Source of the DNA: an uncultured Prevotella sp.
Lineage (GTDB): Bacteria; Bacteroidota; Bacteroidia; Bacteroidales; Bacteroidaceae
Direction of reading: 5' to 3'
Length of the DNA: 17,188 bases
NCBI GenBank assembly: GCA_934230965.1
Contig: CAKQFW010000017.1
Location: forward strand, 1 to 17,188
Shown piece after piece: positions 1-7,743 of the stretch. The notes below the pieces were generated by a model. The model was not told the origin of the DNA. It did not search any database and saw nothing but the letters and a program-made list of their open reading frames with translations. The first letter of the stretch is position 1, and each line of letters begins with the position of its first letter. A program made the translations under genes and the position numbers.

Positions 1-1179
1 ACCTATACCTGTGTGCACGATGCTGCAACGCTGGAAGATGGCGACGTGGTGGTGATTGCTAACGCTGGCTATGGCTATGCACTGGGAAAGCAACAAAATG
101 CAAATAATAGACAAGGCGTGAAGGTAGAGATTGTTGATGAACAATTAACGCCTAACGAGGAGGTGCAGCTGATAACGCTGAAGAAGCACGACGATACATG
201 GGCTTTGGGCGTGGGGGAAAACCAATGGTTGTGTGCTACAGGAACCAGTTCGACACAACTGAAAACCACCTCGAAGATGAATGAGTATGCTTTAGCTAAG
301 ATTTCAATAGAGGCGGCTTCAGGTAATGCTTGCATAAACTTTACAGGCCCTCTTGCAAAAAATATGGTGATGCGTTTCTCACACACATCAAAGGTTTTTA
401 ATTGTTATGCAACGCTTACCAGTGTCGACTCTCTTCAAATATATCGTCGCACACGTATCATTCCTTCCTTAACCTTGGCCGATGATGGCACTGGCCTCAC
501 ACCTGTTATCACACAAGCCAAGGGTGCGACGGTGCAACGTGTTACACTGAAACGACAGTTTGTGGCCGATGGCGGTTGGCATACGTTATGCTTGCCTTTC
601 AACCTTACGGCTCAAGATATAAAAGAGGTGATGGGCGGGGCCGAGGTGGCCGAGTTTTATGCCGTGACGAAAGAGGCTGATGGCGCGCTGACGTTAGGCT
701 TCCGACCCGTTACCACTACGTTGGCAGGGTATCCGTACTTGGTGCGCATGGCCCGCGAGGTAGAGCAGTGTGTGTTTGAGAACAAGCAGATAGCGTCGGC
801 ACAGCCTGTGCCTGTGAAGCTGAAGATGGCTGATGACAACGAGTTTGTTTTTCAAGGCATCTATGCGCCCACACGTCTGCAAGGAACCGATTATCGCTTC
901 TTACGTTCTGACGGCACTCGCTTTGCTGTGCCTAACGGCGAGGGAAAGGTGAATGCCACACGCGCCTACTTTGTCTTCGGTCTGCCCATCGAGTCGGCAC
1001 AGTGTGTCTTCTTACCAGCCACATCGGGCATTGATGCGCCTGATGCGTTGGGCGCTACATCGTTGAGCCAAGGGGCTCGCTCAAACATTGCTTACGATTT
1101 GATGGGCCGACGTCTGTTCACCACGAAACAGCAAAAAGGCATTGTGGTGGTGAACGGTAAAAAGAGGTTGTTGAAATAG
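1..1179 (+). CDS. Exported protein, C-terminal part (5' end outside window)
   Basis: The reading frame is open to the left edge, so this is the last 392 residues of a longer protein; the GTG at 13 is not a convincing start. The first ~140 visible residues (from DAATLEDGDVVVIANAGY to IYRR) look like a beta-rich domain I associate with large exported Prevotella proteins. A second region from about residue 165 contains GGWHTLCLPFNLT and later an ATRAYFVF block; the same arrangement appears in the 726-aa PUL protein (2188-4368). The last ~50 residues form a tail with SGID, then YDLMGRRL and KGIVVVNGKKRLLK, shared with other exported proteins here. No catalytic motif is visible, and the missing N-terminus may carry the functional domain. 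It lies 15 bp upstream of the B3/B4 gene and is probably co-transcribed with it. Export is inferred from the tail because the signal peptide is not in view. Confidence 0.75.
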   Translation, partial: TYTCVHDAATLEDGDVVVIANAGYGYALGKQQNANNRQGVKVEIVDEQLTPNEEVQLITLKKHDDTWALGVGENQWLCATGTSSTQLKTTSKMNEYALAKISIEAASGNACINFTGPLAKNMVMRFSHTSKVFNCYATLTSVDSLQIYRRTRIIPSLTLADDGTGLTPVITQAKGATVQRVTLKRQFVADGGWHTLCLPFNLTAQDIKEVMGGAEVAEFYAVTKEADGALTLGFRPVTTTLAGYPYLVRMAREVEQCVFENKQIASAQPVPVKLKMADDNEFVFQGIYAPTRLQGTDYRFLRSDGTRFAVPNGEGKVNATRAYFVFGLPIESAQCVFLPATSGIDAPDALGATSLSQGARSNIAYDLMGRRLFTTKQQKGIVVVNGKKRLLK

Positions 1180-1194
1180 AAAAAAAAGAAAAAC

Positions 1195-1860
1195 ATGAAA
1201 ATAATAGTAGAACAACAAATTGAAAATGTGTGCCCACGCTTTGTGGGCGCCTGTGTAGAGGCCGAGGTAGAGAACTCGCCTTACTCGGAAGAACTGTGGA
1301 AGGTGATTGACCGACAGGGCGAACAGTTTAGGCAGCTCTTCACCACGCAAACGGTAAAAGATATTAGTGCCATTGCAGCCACACGCAGCGTATATAAGGC
1401 GTGCGGTAAGGATCCGTCGCGCTATCGCCCGTCGTCAGAGGCGCTGATACGTCGTATGTTGCAGGGCAAACAGCTGTATCAGATTGATACGCTGGTTGAC
1501 CTTATCAACCTTGCCAGCATTACCTATGGCTACAGCATTGGTGGCTTTGATGCCGATAAGTTTGATGGCGACACGCTGACCTTGGGCGTAGGGCGCGAGG
1601 GCGAACCCTATGAGGGCATAGGCCGTGGCATGCTAAACATTGCGGGGTTGCCCGTATATCGTGACGCCACGGGTGGGGTAGGGACGCCTACCAGCGATAA
1701 CGAACGCACCAAGATGACGTTGGGCACGCGCCACCTCGTGGCCTTGGTGAACGGATACGACGGCAATGAGCACGACGTGCAAGCCACTGCCCAACTTATC
1801 ATCGACCTCGTAACCCGTTTCTGCAACGGCCGCAATGCCCACTTCTTCCTTTATAGATAG
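1195..1860 (+). CDS. Free-standing B3/B4 (PheT editing-like) domain protein
   Basis: This complete 221-aa protein has no signal peptide, so it is cytoplasmic. The segment KDPSRYRPSSEAL, then QIDTLVDLINLASITYGYSIGG, GRGMLNIAGLPVYRD and TLGTRHLVALVNG match the B3/B4 domain found in the beta subunit of phenylalanyl-tRNA synthetase, where it edits mischarged tRNA. Stand-alone versions are often annotated as PheT-related proteins and may act in trans on mischarged aminoacyl-tRNA, but most are uncharacterised. The 221-residue length fits the stand-alone family; no anticodon-binding or other PheT domains are present. The start ATG follows the upstream stop by 15 bp with an A-rich stretch in place of a Shine-Dalgarno, as is usual in Bacteroidetes. 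A strong terminator follows within 40 bp. Family assignment is firm from motif recall; substrate is unknown. Confidence 0.85.
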   Translation: MKIIVEQQIENVCPRFVGACVEAEVENSPYSEELWKVIDRQGEQFRQLFTTQTVKDISAIAATRSVYKACGKDPSRYRPSSEALIRRMLQGKQLYQIDTLVDLINLASITYGYSIGGFDADKFDGDTLTLGVGREGEPYEGIGRGMLNIAGLPVYRDATGGVGTPTSDNERTKMTLGTRHLVALVNGYDGNEHDVQATAQLIIDLVTRFCNGRNAHFFLYR

Positions 1861-1894
1861 TGATGGGGTATTTTGACCCGTAATACTGAATAAC

Positions 1895-1945
1895 AAAAAA
1901 AATCGCATTGTAGGTTTTCGTTTCCTACAATGCGATTGTTATTTT
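1895..1945. terminator. Bidirectional intrinsic terminator
   Basis: A perfect 14-bp stem (1901-1914 with 1924-1937, AATCGCATTGTAGG and its complement) encloses a 9-nt loop. It is preceded by eight A (1895-1902), giving a U-tract on the - strand, and followed by GTTATTTTCT on the + strand. It sits between two convergent genes, the B3/B4 gene and the 61-aa peptide gene, so it can end both the + strand operon and the PUL transcript. Confidence 0.85.
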
Positions 1946-1966
1946 CTATGGTTTTATGGTAGATGA

Positions 1967-2152
1967 TTATTGCTCTTCATCATCGGCCCATACGTCGTAG
2001 TGTTTACCACTGGCCCATCCACTTGTCTCGGTTCCTGTGCCGATAGTTAGGGTGCCGGTTGTGTATCCAGAATTAAGCGAGCCAGCCATGATAGCCATGC
2101 TTTCAATAACCGTAACGCTAACCTCGGGGGCTATATATTGTTTCTTTTCCAT
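1967..2152 (-). CDS. Small 61-aa peptide, YIAPE-type, unknown function
   Basis: The peptide begins MEKKQYIAPEVSVTVIE, passes through MAIMAGSLNSG and a Gly/Thr-rich middle, and ends acidic (YDVWADDEEQ). I recall many short Bacteroidales proteins with the same layout: an N-terminal K-x-Y-I-x-P-x-x-x-V segment, a Met/Ala/Gly-Ser-rich middle and a C-terminal Trp followed by acidic residues. None that I recall has a known function. There is no clear hydrophobic signal peptide and no Cys. It starts 35 bp after the stop of the 726-aa gene on the same strand and is the last gene before the shared terminator, so it is probably the distal PUL cistron. The conserved layout and position argue against a chance ORF. 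It could be a leader-like peptide or a secreted small protein; this is open. Confidence 0.6.
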   Translation of the reverse strand: MEKKQYIAPEVSVTVIESMAIMAGSLNSGYTTGTLTIGTGTETSGWASGKHYDVWADDEEQ

Positions 2153-2187
2153 ATCGTTTGTTTATTAGTGGGTTAAACAATGTGTGC

Positions 2188-4368
2188 TTATTTTACAAGA
2201 TACTTCTTGCCGTTCTTGATAACGATGCCTTTGTATGCAGCGTTCACCTTCTGACCAGCGAGATTGTAAAGGGTGTCGTCGTTGCTTTCTGCAGCGTTTA
2301 CGTTGGTAATGCCAGTAGTTTCCTCGTCATCGAAGTTCAGTTTTGCTGAAGCGCCTTCAGGTATACCTGTGAAGTAAGCACGGAACGGAGAAATCTTAAC
2401 GCCATCAGCCTTTACGATAGAAGCATGAATACCTTCGTTTTTGATAATCCACTGTGTGCCATCGGTTTCGAGTGCCTCTTCGAAGTTGCCACAGAACCAA
2501 ACAGATGTGCCTTCAGATGAGCCTAATTGATATTTCTTTGCTGTATCGGCTATTAGATTTTTGAAGTTGATGTTGCCTTCATTGCTGATGGCTAATTCAA
2601 TGTCTTTGTCGGTTGTGTTACGTATCACCAAGGGGAAATTGCTGTTGATTTCATCAGCTTTTTTGTTAAAGGTGATACCTGTTTCTTCGTTATATGATGT
2701 AGGCTGCCATACACTTAGACCGTCAGGAATGGGTTTAATAGCGTATCCACTGGGAAGGCATATTGAAGCATGATCGCCTGCTTTAATGGTGCGGGTTAAC
2801 TTCCAGCCTATTTTTTCAGTGCTGATCCACTCTTTATTGATGCCTTCGCCTTTCCACAGAGGTTCACCAGGAATGTCGGTCATCACCAACTTGTTAACGG
2901 GACGATACCAGCCATCGATGCCAAGCACAACGACATTCTTCATGTCCTTGATAGCATCATATTTGCTGTTTGGTGTGTTGTCGTTAGCTGTACCTTTCAC
3001 AATGATGATTGCGTTCTCGTGCAATGGTGTGATGTTTACGCCTGCTGCAATTGTTCTGACTTTGGTCAAATCAATGGCCATAGCGTTAGCCGTATTTATC
3101 TTGTCGACGTCTGCAGCAGTGATATCGCCCAAAACCGTAGATACCTGATTTTCTGTGGTGATGGTCATTCCGTCAGCTTGTCCGTTGTTGTAGAAATAGA
3201 GGTTAGTGATGTATACCTCATCGGTGACACCATTATTATCATTATGGTCAAATTTAAACTGGAACACTTTTTCCTGCGTGAAATCCATGTTGTCGAAAGC
3301 AGCAAGAGGAATGTCTACCGATTTCCATTGGTCAATAGGGTCGGTAGGTGTCATAATGGTGTATGGCTGCTCTTTAGGACCACGGAATATCGGATTGAAA
3401 CGGATGTCTCTAGTTATCTTATGGGCAAGAATATCCATGTGAACCATATTCATTTCTTTCATGTCCTGATCTGCAAATTCCATTCCTCGATAGTTGAAAT
3501 TGGTAAGGTGAAGTACTGGAGACCCTTCGACATTTATTACTTCAGCTTGTCCTGATTGTCCCCAATTGGGTAATGTGTATGTCACATCCTTATTCTCATC
3601 ATAAATAAAGGTAATGGCGTCACTCGCTATTGTCGGCTTTTGTGGAGCGGTCAGAATAAAGCCTTTTTTGGTGGTGAATGTCAGTTCTTTAGCAGAAGAT
3701 TCATTTCCCGCTTTGTCCTTGGCGGTCACTGCAAGTGTATAGGCTGTCTCAGGTGTAAGACCTGTAAGTTCGTAGGTGACATCTGTACCCGGCTTGCCAT
3801 CTACAGTGGCTAGCACGGTCTCACTGTTCCTGATGGTGTAAGTTAGTGTGCTCATTTGATTGTCAGTAGCGCAAAGCGTAAGGGTTGCCTTGTTGTCCCG
3901 TACAGAGATAGCCTCAGCCTTTGTCATAACAGGTGCTTCATCGTCATCTATTTTTGAACCTTTGACGGTGTAAGTTATGTACGGGTTTGTGCTGTCGCCT
4001 GTTTCAGAGCGGCCAAAGGCTACAGCCCACCAAAGTTTTACTTTGATGACGGTTCCTGCTTCCAAATCGTCCCATGTGTGTGACGGAGAGTCATTATATG
4101 CTCTTTCTGGTCCATAGGTATAATCTAAATAGCAGGTCTTTCCACTGGCATCAGCAGGTATGCCTGTACAGCCTGTACCATCGGCTTTCACGGTCATAGT
4201 CACAGAACCGTTTTCTTCTGTGAAGGTATAACTATATGCTACACCTTTAGAACCTGGGTTTGTACCATTTTTAGTCTCGCTTCCTACTCCGCTACCTGTC
4301 GCGTCATCAGCGAAGGCTGTCATAGCAGAGACAAGCAATACGAATAAAGTTAATAATTTTTGTTTCAT
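2188..4368 (-). CDS. Exported FN3 and carbohydrate-binding-like protein
   Basis: This is a 726-aa protein if started at the ATG (4366-4368) that gives a clean signal peptide (MKQKLLTLFVLLVSAMTAFA, cleavage before DD). The open frame runs on to 4536, but the extra 56 residues are hydrophilic, cross an intergenic hairpin and would bury the signal peptide. No lipobox Cys is present. Apparent order: N-terminal beta-rich domain (~22-140); fibronectin type III domain (~143-235, with LTGLTPETAYTLAVTAKDKAGN); a beta-sandwich, CBM-like module (~243-393) containing TLPNWGQSG, FNYRGMEF, QWKSVDIPLAAF and YITNLYFYN; a region with ASICLPSGY and PFRAYF (~520-680) shared with the protein at the left edge; and the tail YNLAGQKV ... 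KGIVIKNGKKYLVK. No catalytic residues are recognised. Downstream of the GH16 gene, it is probably a glucan-binding accessory protein; that role is inferred from context. Confidence 0.75.
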   Translation of the reverse strand: MKQKLLTLFVLLVSAMTAFADDATGSGVGSETKNGTNPGSKGVAYSYTFTEENGSVTMTVKADGTGCTGIPADASGKTCYLDYTYGPERAYNDSPSHTWDDLEAGTVIKVKLWWAVAFGRSETGDSTNPYITYTVKGSKIDDDEAPVMTKAEAISVRDNKATLTLCATDNQMSTLTYTIRNSETVLATVDGKPGTDVTYELTGLTPETAYTLAVTAKDKAGNESSAKELTFTTKKGFILTAPQKPTIASDAITFIYDENKDVTYTLPNWGQSGQAEVINVEGSPVLHLTNFNYRGMEFADQDMKEMNMVHMDILAHKITRDIRFNPIFRGPKEQPYTIMTPTDPIDQWKSVDIPLAAFDNMDFTQEKVFQFKFDHNDNNGVTDEVYITNLYFYNNGQADGMTITTENQVSTVLGDITAADVDKINTANAMAIDLTKVRTIAAGVNITPLHENAIIIVKGTANDNTPNSKYDAIKDMKNVVVLGIDGWYRPVNKLVMTDIPGEPLWKGEGINKEWISTEKIGWKLTRTIKAGDHASICLPSGYAIKPIPDGLSVWQPTSYNEETGITFNKKADEINSNFPLVIRNTTDKDIELAISNEGNINFKNLIADTAKKYQLGSSEGTSVWFCGNFEEALETDGTQWIIKNEGIHASIVKADGVKISPFRAYFTGIPEGASAKLNFDDEETTGITNVNAAESNDDTLYNLAGQKVNAAYKGIVIKNGKKYLVK

Positions 4369-4496
4369 AGGTTTATTGATTTTAATTAGTAATTGTTGTA
4401 CAGAATATTGATTGGTAATTATTCTTTCTTGTTTGTGGTGTAAAGGTAATGCGTATAGCAAATAGGTTTTATAAGGAAACCCCTTATTAGCTTTTA

Positions 4497-4543
4497 AACA
4501 TGTATGTTCGTCTTCACTGTTGAGAGGAGCGAACATACATGTT
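4497..4543 (-). other. Intergenic hairpin between GH16 and FN3 genes
   Basis: A perfect 14-bp inverted repeat (4497-4510 with 4530-4543, core ACATGTATGTTCG) encloses a 19-nt loop, 20 bp after the GH16 stop codon. On the transcribed - strand it is followed by TAAAAGCTAAT, a poor U-tract. It could be a weak terminator or an mRNA-stabilising or processing hairpin. Confidence 0.6.
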
Positions 4544-4562
4544 ATCTGATTTGTTATTACGT

Positions 4563-7500
4563 TTATCTTACGATAATCTTCTTTCCGTTGCGAATGTAGA
4601 TGCCTTTATGCAGGTTGTCGCCCTTCACCTCAACACCGCTGAGGGTGTAGGTGCGATTGTTGCCAGTGGTGGCATTGTTCTGCTTCACGGTGTTGATGCC
4701 TGAGGGCACGCTGCCATCGTTGTAGAAGAATATCTGGTCGAAGGTGAGCTTGGTGCCTGTTGTTCCGCCTGCAAGGAAGTAGAGCACGTTGCCTGTAACA
4801 TCTTCAGGATTGTCGAACACCTTTGTGGCGCGAGCTTCAATCTCGCTGTAGGGAATGTCGAGGTTGTACCATTTGCCATCGCGGGGGAAGTCGCAAAGGG
4901 GAGCGTAGCTTGTGCCACCATCGACAAAGGCCGAAGCGCCAATAGCAAATTTTGCGTTGCCCACTGCGATAAGGTAAGAAGCGTTAGTGGTGGCCTTCAT
5001 GCCCAGGTGCAGATAGTAGGTGTCGTCGAGCATAGACATATCCTTGCCTTTAGCCTTTGATGCGTAACCCAATCCTGACCAGCCCACGGTGCCTACGGTG
5101 TAAACCGGATAGCCGCCCTCGTCGTAACCGAACGAGTTGACACCGCTTTCGTTGCTGGCTGTCATGGTGCCTTCCCAAATATAGAGAGCGCTGTTTACGT
5201 CGTCAACGTTATAGTCGGCCTTTACCTTTTTTGCCAGTGTGGTAGTTACGCCTCCTGTAGTGCCAATGAGCACATAGTTGCCAGTGTTTTCAACGTCGAA
5301 GGTGCTTTGGCCCTCGCCATTAAGTGCCGCAGTAACGTAGGTAGGCATGTCGGGGGTCTCGCCACCGTCTTTCTTGCTGTAGAAGAACACCTGGTCAAAG
5401 TTTACCTCGGCGCCCTTGTTGTGTGTGGTAGCCACGGCAAACACGTTGCCCATAAAGTTGGCAGCATCGTTAAACAGTGTGCCACCGCCCATCTGCTTCA
5501 GCTTTGCTACAGGAATATCAAAGTTGTACCATTCGCCATCGCGACGGTAGTCGCCTACGATTTGCTGTCCTGAGGTGGCATTGCCAATAACAAACTTGGC
5601 ATTGCCTACGGTAACGGTTTGTGAGGGGTGGGTGAGGGCATCGTCGCCACGCATGGCGAAGTGCAGATACCATGTGTCGTCAATCATTGAGAGGTCTTTG
5701 CCAGTGCCCTGTGAGGCATAACCAGCACCGCACCATGTGCTGTTGCCAGTAACCTGAAGGCGGGTAGACGACTCGTCCCATCCAAACGAGTTCTTTCCGT
5801 TTGAGGGCAGACCGGTATAGTCGCCACCGTCCCATATCCAGAAGAAGTTGGTCTTCTCGTCAACGTTATAGTTCTTAACGGTAACATCTGTCAAGGCATC
5901 GGTTATGCCGCTGCTGGTACCTATCAGTACGGCCTTGCTCACATTGGTAAGGTCGAAGGTGCTCTGTCCGCCCTCCAGAGCCTTTGTGGCATATTGGCCT
6001 ATCTTAGTGGTGTTATCCTCTGTGGGCACACCCTTTTTTACGTTGGGGTTTTTATAAAAGAAAATGTTGTCAAACTGTAGGTCGGCACCTTGTGTGCCGC
6101 CGCTCAGTATGGCCACTACGTTGCCAGTATAGTCGGCAGCGTTATCGAAAAGCTCGCCTCCTGCCAATGTTTTCAGTATGGTAACAGGAATGTCAAAGTA
6201 GGTCCAGGTGCCATCGCGCTTGAAGTCGCCAATGATGGTTGCGCCCTCAACGCTGTTGTTGCCTACGGTAAAGGCAGCATTGCCTACAGTAACCTTGTGG
6301 CTGGTATGCCCATCGGTAGAGGTACCGCGAAAGCCAATGTGAAAGATATACTCATCATCAATCATCGACAGGTCTTTTCCTCCTTTCTGATTAGAGGCAA
6401 AGCCCAGTCCCGACCATCCTACTGTTCCCACGGTGAAGTGGTTGAAGGCTTCGCCGAAGCCAAACGAGTTTACGCCCTCTGATGCTTCGGCATTGTAGGT
6501 GTTTTCCCAGATGTAGAGAAAGTGTTTTGTGTCGTCTACATTATAGTCGGCCTTGGTTTTCTCTGAGAAAGCATTGGTAACCCCCATGCTGGTGCTGATG
6601 AGCACAGCGTCGTAAGAGTTTTTAAAGTCGAAGGTGGTGGTGCCTGAGGCATCCAGCGCCTTTGTGCCCCAGTAGCCATATTCGGTCTTGGTGTCGGGGG
6701 CTTCGGGTGTGCTGGGCGTGCCGGGGTTAGAGCCCGTGTTGTCGCCATCGGGTGTTTTATACTGTGCTTCGGCATCGGCCTCGTCTTGATAAACGCGCAC
6801 CCAGTCGACAAACATTTTGGCTTCGTCGCCTGCGTTGGGCAGTGCTGTTATGCCACCAGCGTTGTATATGCCAGTATAGTTTCCGCCCACAGCCAGGTTA
6901 AAGATAAAGAAGAAGGGCTTCTGGAAGTAGTGGCCTATATCGGCGCTGTTAGTGCTGGCGGGTATGGTGGCGCTATAGAAGCGAGCCTTGTTCTTGGCAG
7001 CCACGGTAAAGTCTTGCAGGTCGTAATACATCGACAAGAACTGTCCGTCCCACTCGGTGGTGATGATGTGATACTCGTCGTTCTGCAGCGGGTTGTTCTC
7101 AGGTGCCAGATAGCTGGTGCCATACTGTTTGTGGTTAGCGCCAGCGCTGGTTCCCCAGTGTAGTGTGGCGCCAAAGTGTCGGGTTTGTGTGCCGTTTTTA
7201 ATGCCCTCGGCGTTGCCTGTTTCAACAATGTCTATCTCGCCACAGCGGGGCCATCCCAGCTTGCCATAGTCGTTACCCATCATCCAGTAGGCAGGCCATA
7301 CGCCGTTGGCTGTCTTCGGAAACTTGATGCGTGCCTGAATGATGCCATGTTTAAAGTAGGCTTTGTCGCGGCTGTTGATACGTCCTGATGTAAACTGCTT
7401 GTTGTTATAGTTTTCACGACGTGCGGTGAGCACGAGGTTGCCGTTTGCTACGGCCACGTTCTCCTTGCGATAGTATTGCAACTCTTGGTTGCCTCCACCG

Positions 7501-7661
7501 TTTCCGTTCTCCTCAATGTTCCATACCTTGGTATCGAGGCTTGTTCCGTTAAACTCGTCGCTCCACACCATCTTATATCCTGTGGGGGGCGTGGTAGTCT
7601 GTGCAGAAAGGCTTAACGGCAATGCTAATGCCGAAAGCATAAAGGTGCAAATCCTTTTCAT
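4563..7661 (-). CDS. GH16 laminarinase with three tandem accessory modules
   Basis: This 1032-aa endo-acting beta-glucanase should cleave beta-1,3 (laminarin-like) or mixed-linkage beta-glucan. A signal peptide spans residues 1-20 (cleavage near LSA-Q21). The GH16 domain covers ~24-294, with MVWSDEFNG at the start and the signature GEIDIVE, giving predicted nucleophile E142, D144 and acid/base E147; the E-x-D-x-x-E form with the extra residue is typical of laminarinases. WPAYWMMG and the terminal VDWVRVYQDE strand are also typical. A Pro/Thr/Gly-rich linker (~303-326) leads to three ~208-residue repeats (~328-536, 554-761, 774-981), and then the tail TYTLSGVEV ... KGIYIRNGKKIIVR. GH16 enzymes of this type are usually 250-400 aa, so about two thirds of this protein is accessory. 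The 292-aa protein encoded two genes upstream is a single copy of the repeat. It lies 82 bp after GH128. Confidence 0.92.
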   Translation of the reverse strand: MKRICTFMLSALALPLSLSAQTTTPPTGYKMVWSDEFNGTSLDTKVWNIEENGNGGGNQELQYYRKENVAVANGNLVLTARRENYNNKQFTSGRINSRDKAYFKHGIIQARIKFPKTANGVWPAYWMMGNDYGKLGWPRCGEIDIVETGNAEGIKNGTQTRHFGATLHWGTSAGANHKQYGTSYLAPENNPLQNDEYHIITTEWDGQFLSMYYDLQDFTVAAKNKARFYSATIPASTNSADIGHYFQKPFFFIFNLAVGGNYTGIYNAGGITALPNAGDEAKMFVDWVRVYQDEADAEAQYKTPDGDNTGSNPGTPSTPEAPDTKTEYGYWGTKALDASGTTTFDFKNSYDAVLISTSMGVTNAFSEKTKADYNVDDTKHFLYIWENTYNAEASEGVNSFGFGEAFNHFTVGTVGWSGLGFASNQKGGKDLSMIDDEYIFHIGFRGTSTDGHTSHKVTVGNAAFTVGNNSVEGATIIGDFKRDGTWTYFDIPVTILKTLAGGELFDNAADYTGNVVAILSGGTQGADLQFDNIFFYKNPNVKKGVPTEDNTTKIGQYATKALEGGQSTFDLTNVSKAVLIGTSSGITDALTDVTVKNYNVDEKTNFFWIWDGGDYTGLPSNGKNSFGWDESSTRLQVTGNSTWCGAGYASQGTGKDLSMIDDTWYLHFAMRGDDALTHPSQTVTVGNAKFVIGNATSGQQIVGDYRRDGEWYNFDIPVAKLKQMGGGTLFNDAANFMGNVFAVATTHNKGAEVNFDQVFFYSKKDGGETPDMPTYVTAALNGEGQSTFDVENTGNYVLIGTTGGVTTTLAKKVKADYNVDDVNSALYIWEGTMTASNESGVNSFGYDEGGYPVYTVGTVGWSGLGYASKAKGKDMSMLDDTYYLHLGMKATTNASYLIAVGNAKFAIGASAFVDGGTSYAPLCDFPRDGKWYNLDIPYSEIEARATKVFDNPEDVTGNVLYFLAGGTTGTKLTFDQIFFYNDGSVPSGINTVKQNNATTGNNRTYTLSGVEVKGDNLHKGIYIRNGKKIIVR
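4719..6680 (-). repeat. Three tandem ~208-aa modules in the GH16 protein
   Basis: Unit 1 is coded by about 6054-6680, unit 2 by 5379-6002, unit 3 by 4719-5342. Shared landmarks in order: T(F/F/F)D strand, D/N-YNVD, (Y/W)IW(E/D), NSFG, a W-(S/C)-G-x-G-x-AS block, KD(L/M)SM(I/L)DD, H-x-(G/A)-(F/M)-(R/K), VGNA-x-F-x-(V/I)G, (K/R/P)RDG-x-W, DIP, GNV, and FD-x-(I/V)FFY. Units 1 and 3 resemble each other more closely (both have KADYNVDD and VGTVGWSGLG) than unit 2, where that block reads GNSTWCGAG. The fold is most likely a beta-sandwich like carbohydrate-binding modules; I cannot place it in a named family. Confidence 0.85.
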
Positions 7662-7743
7662 ACGATTAATGGTTGATGTCGTTTTTTGAAAAATTTAGAT
7701 GTTCTTAATATTTAGGTACCTTTTGGGGTTATTCTTACTTCTG

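Noticed and set aside
4369..4536. N-terminal extension of the 726-aa protein to an upstream Met.
   Set aside because: The extension is hydrophilic, crosses a 14-bp hairpin and would bury a clean signal peptide that begins at the ATG at 4366-4368.
4685..7689. Several 60-130 aa ORFs overlapping the GH16 gene in other frames.
   Set aside because: All are shadows of a long frame with catalytic motifs and internal protein repeats.
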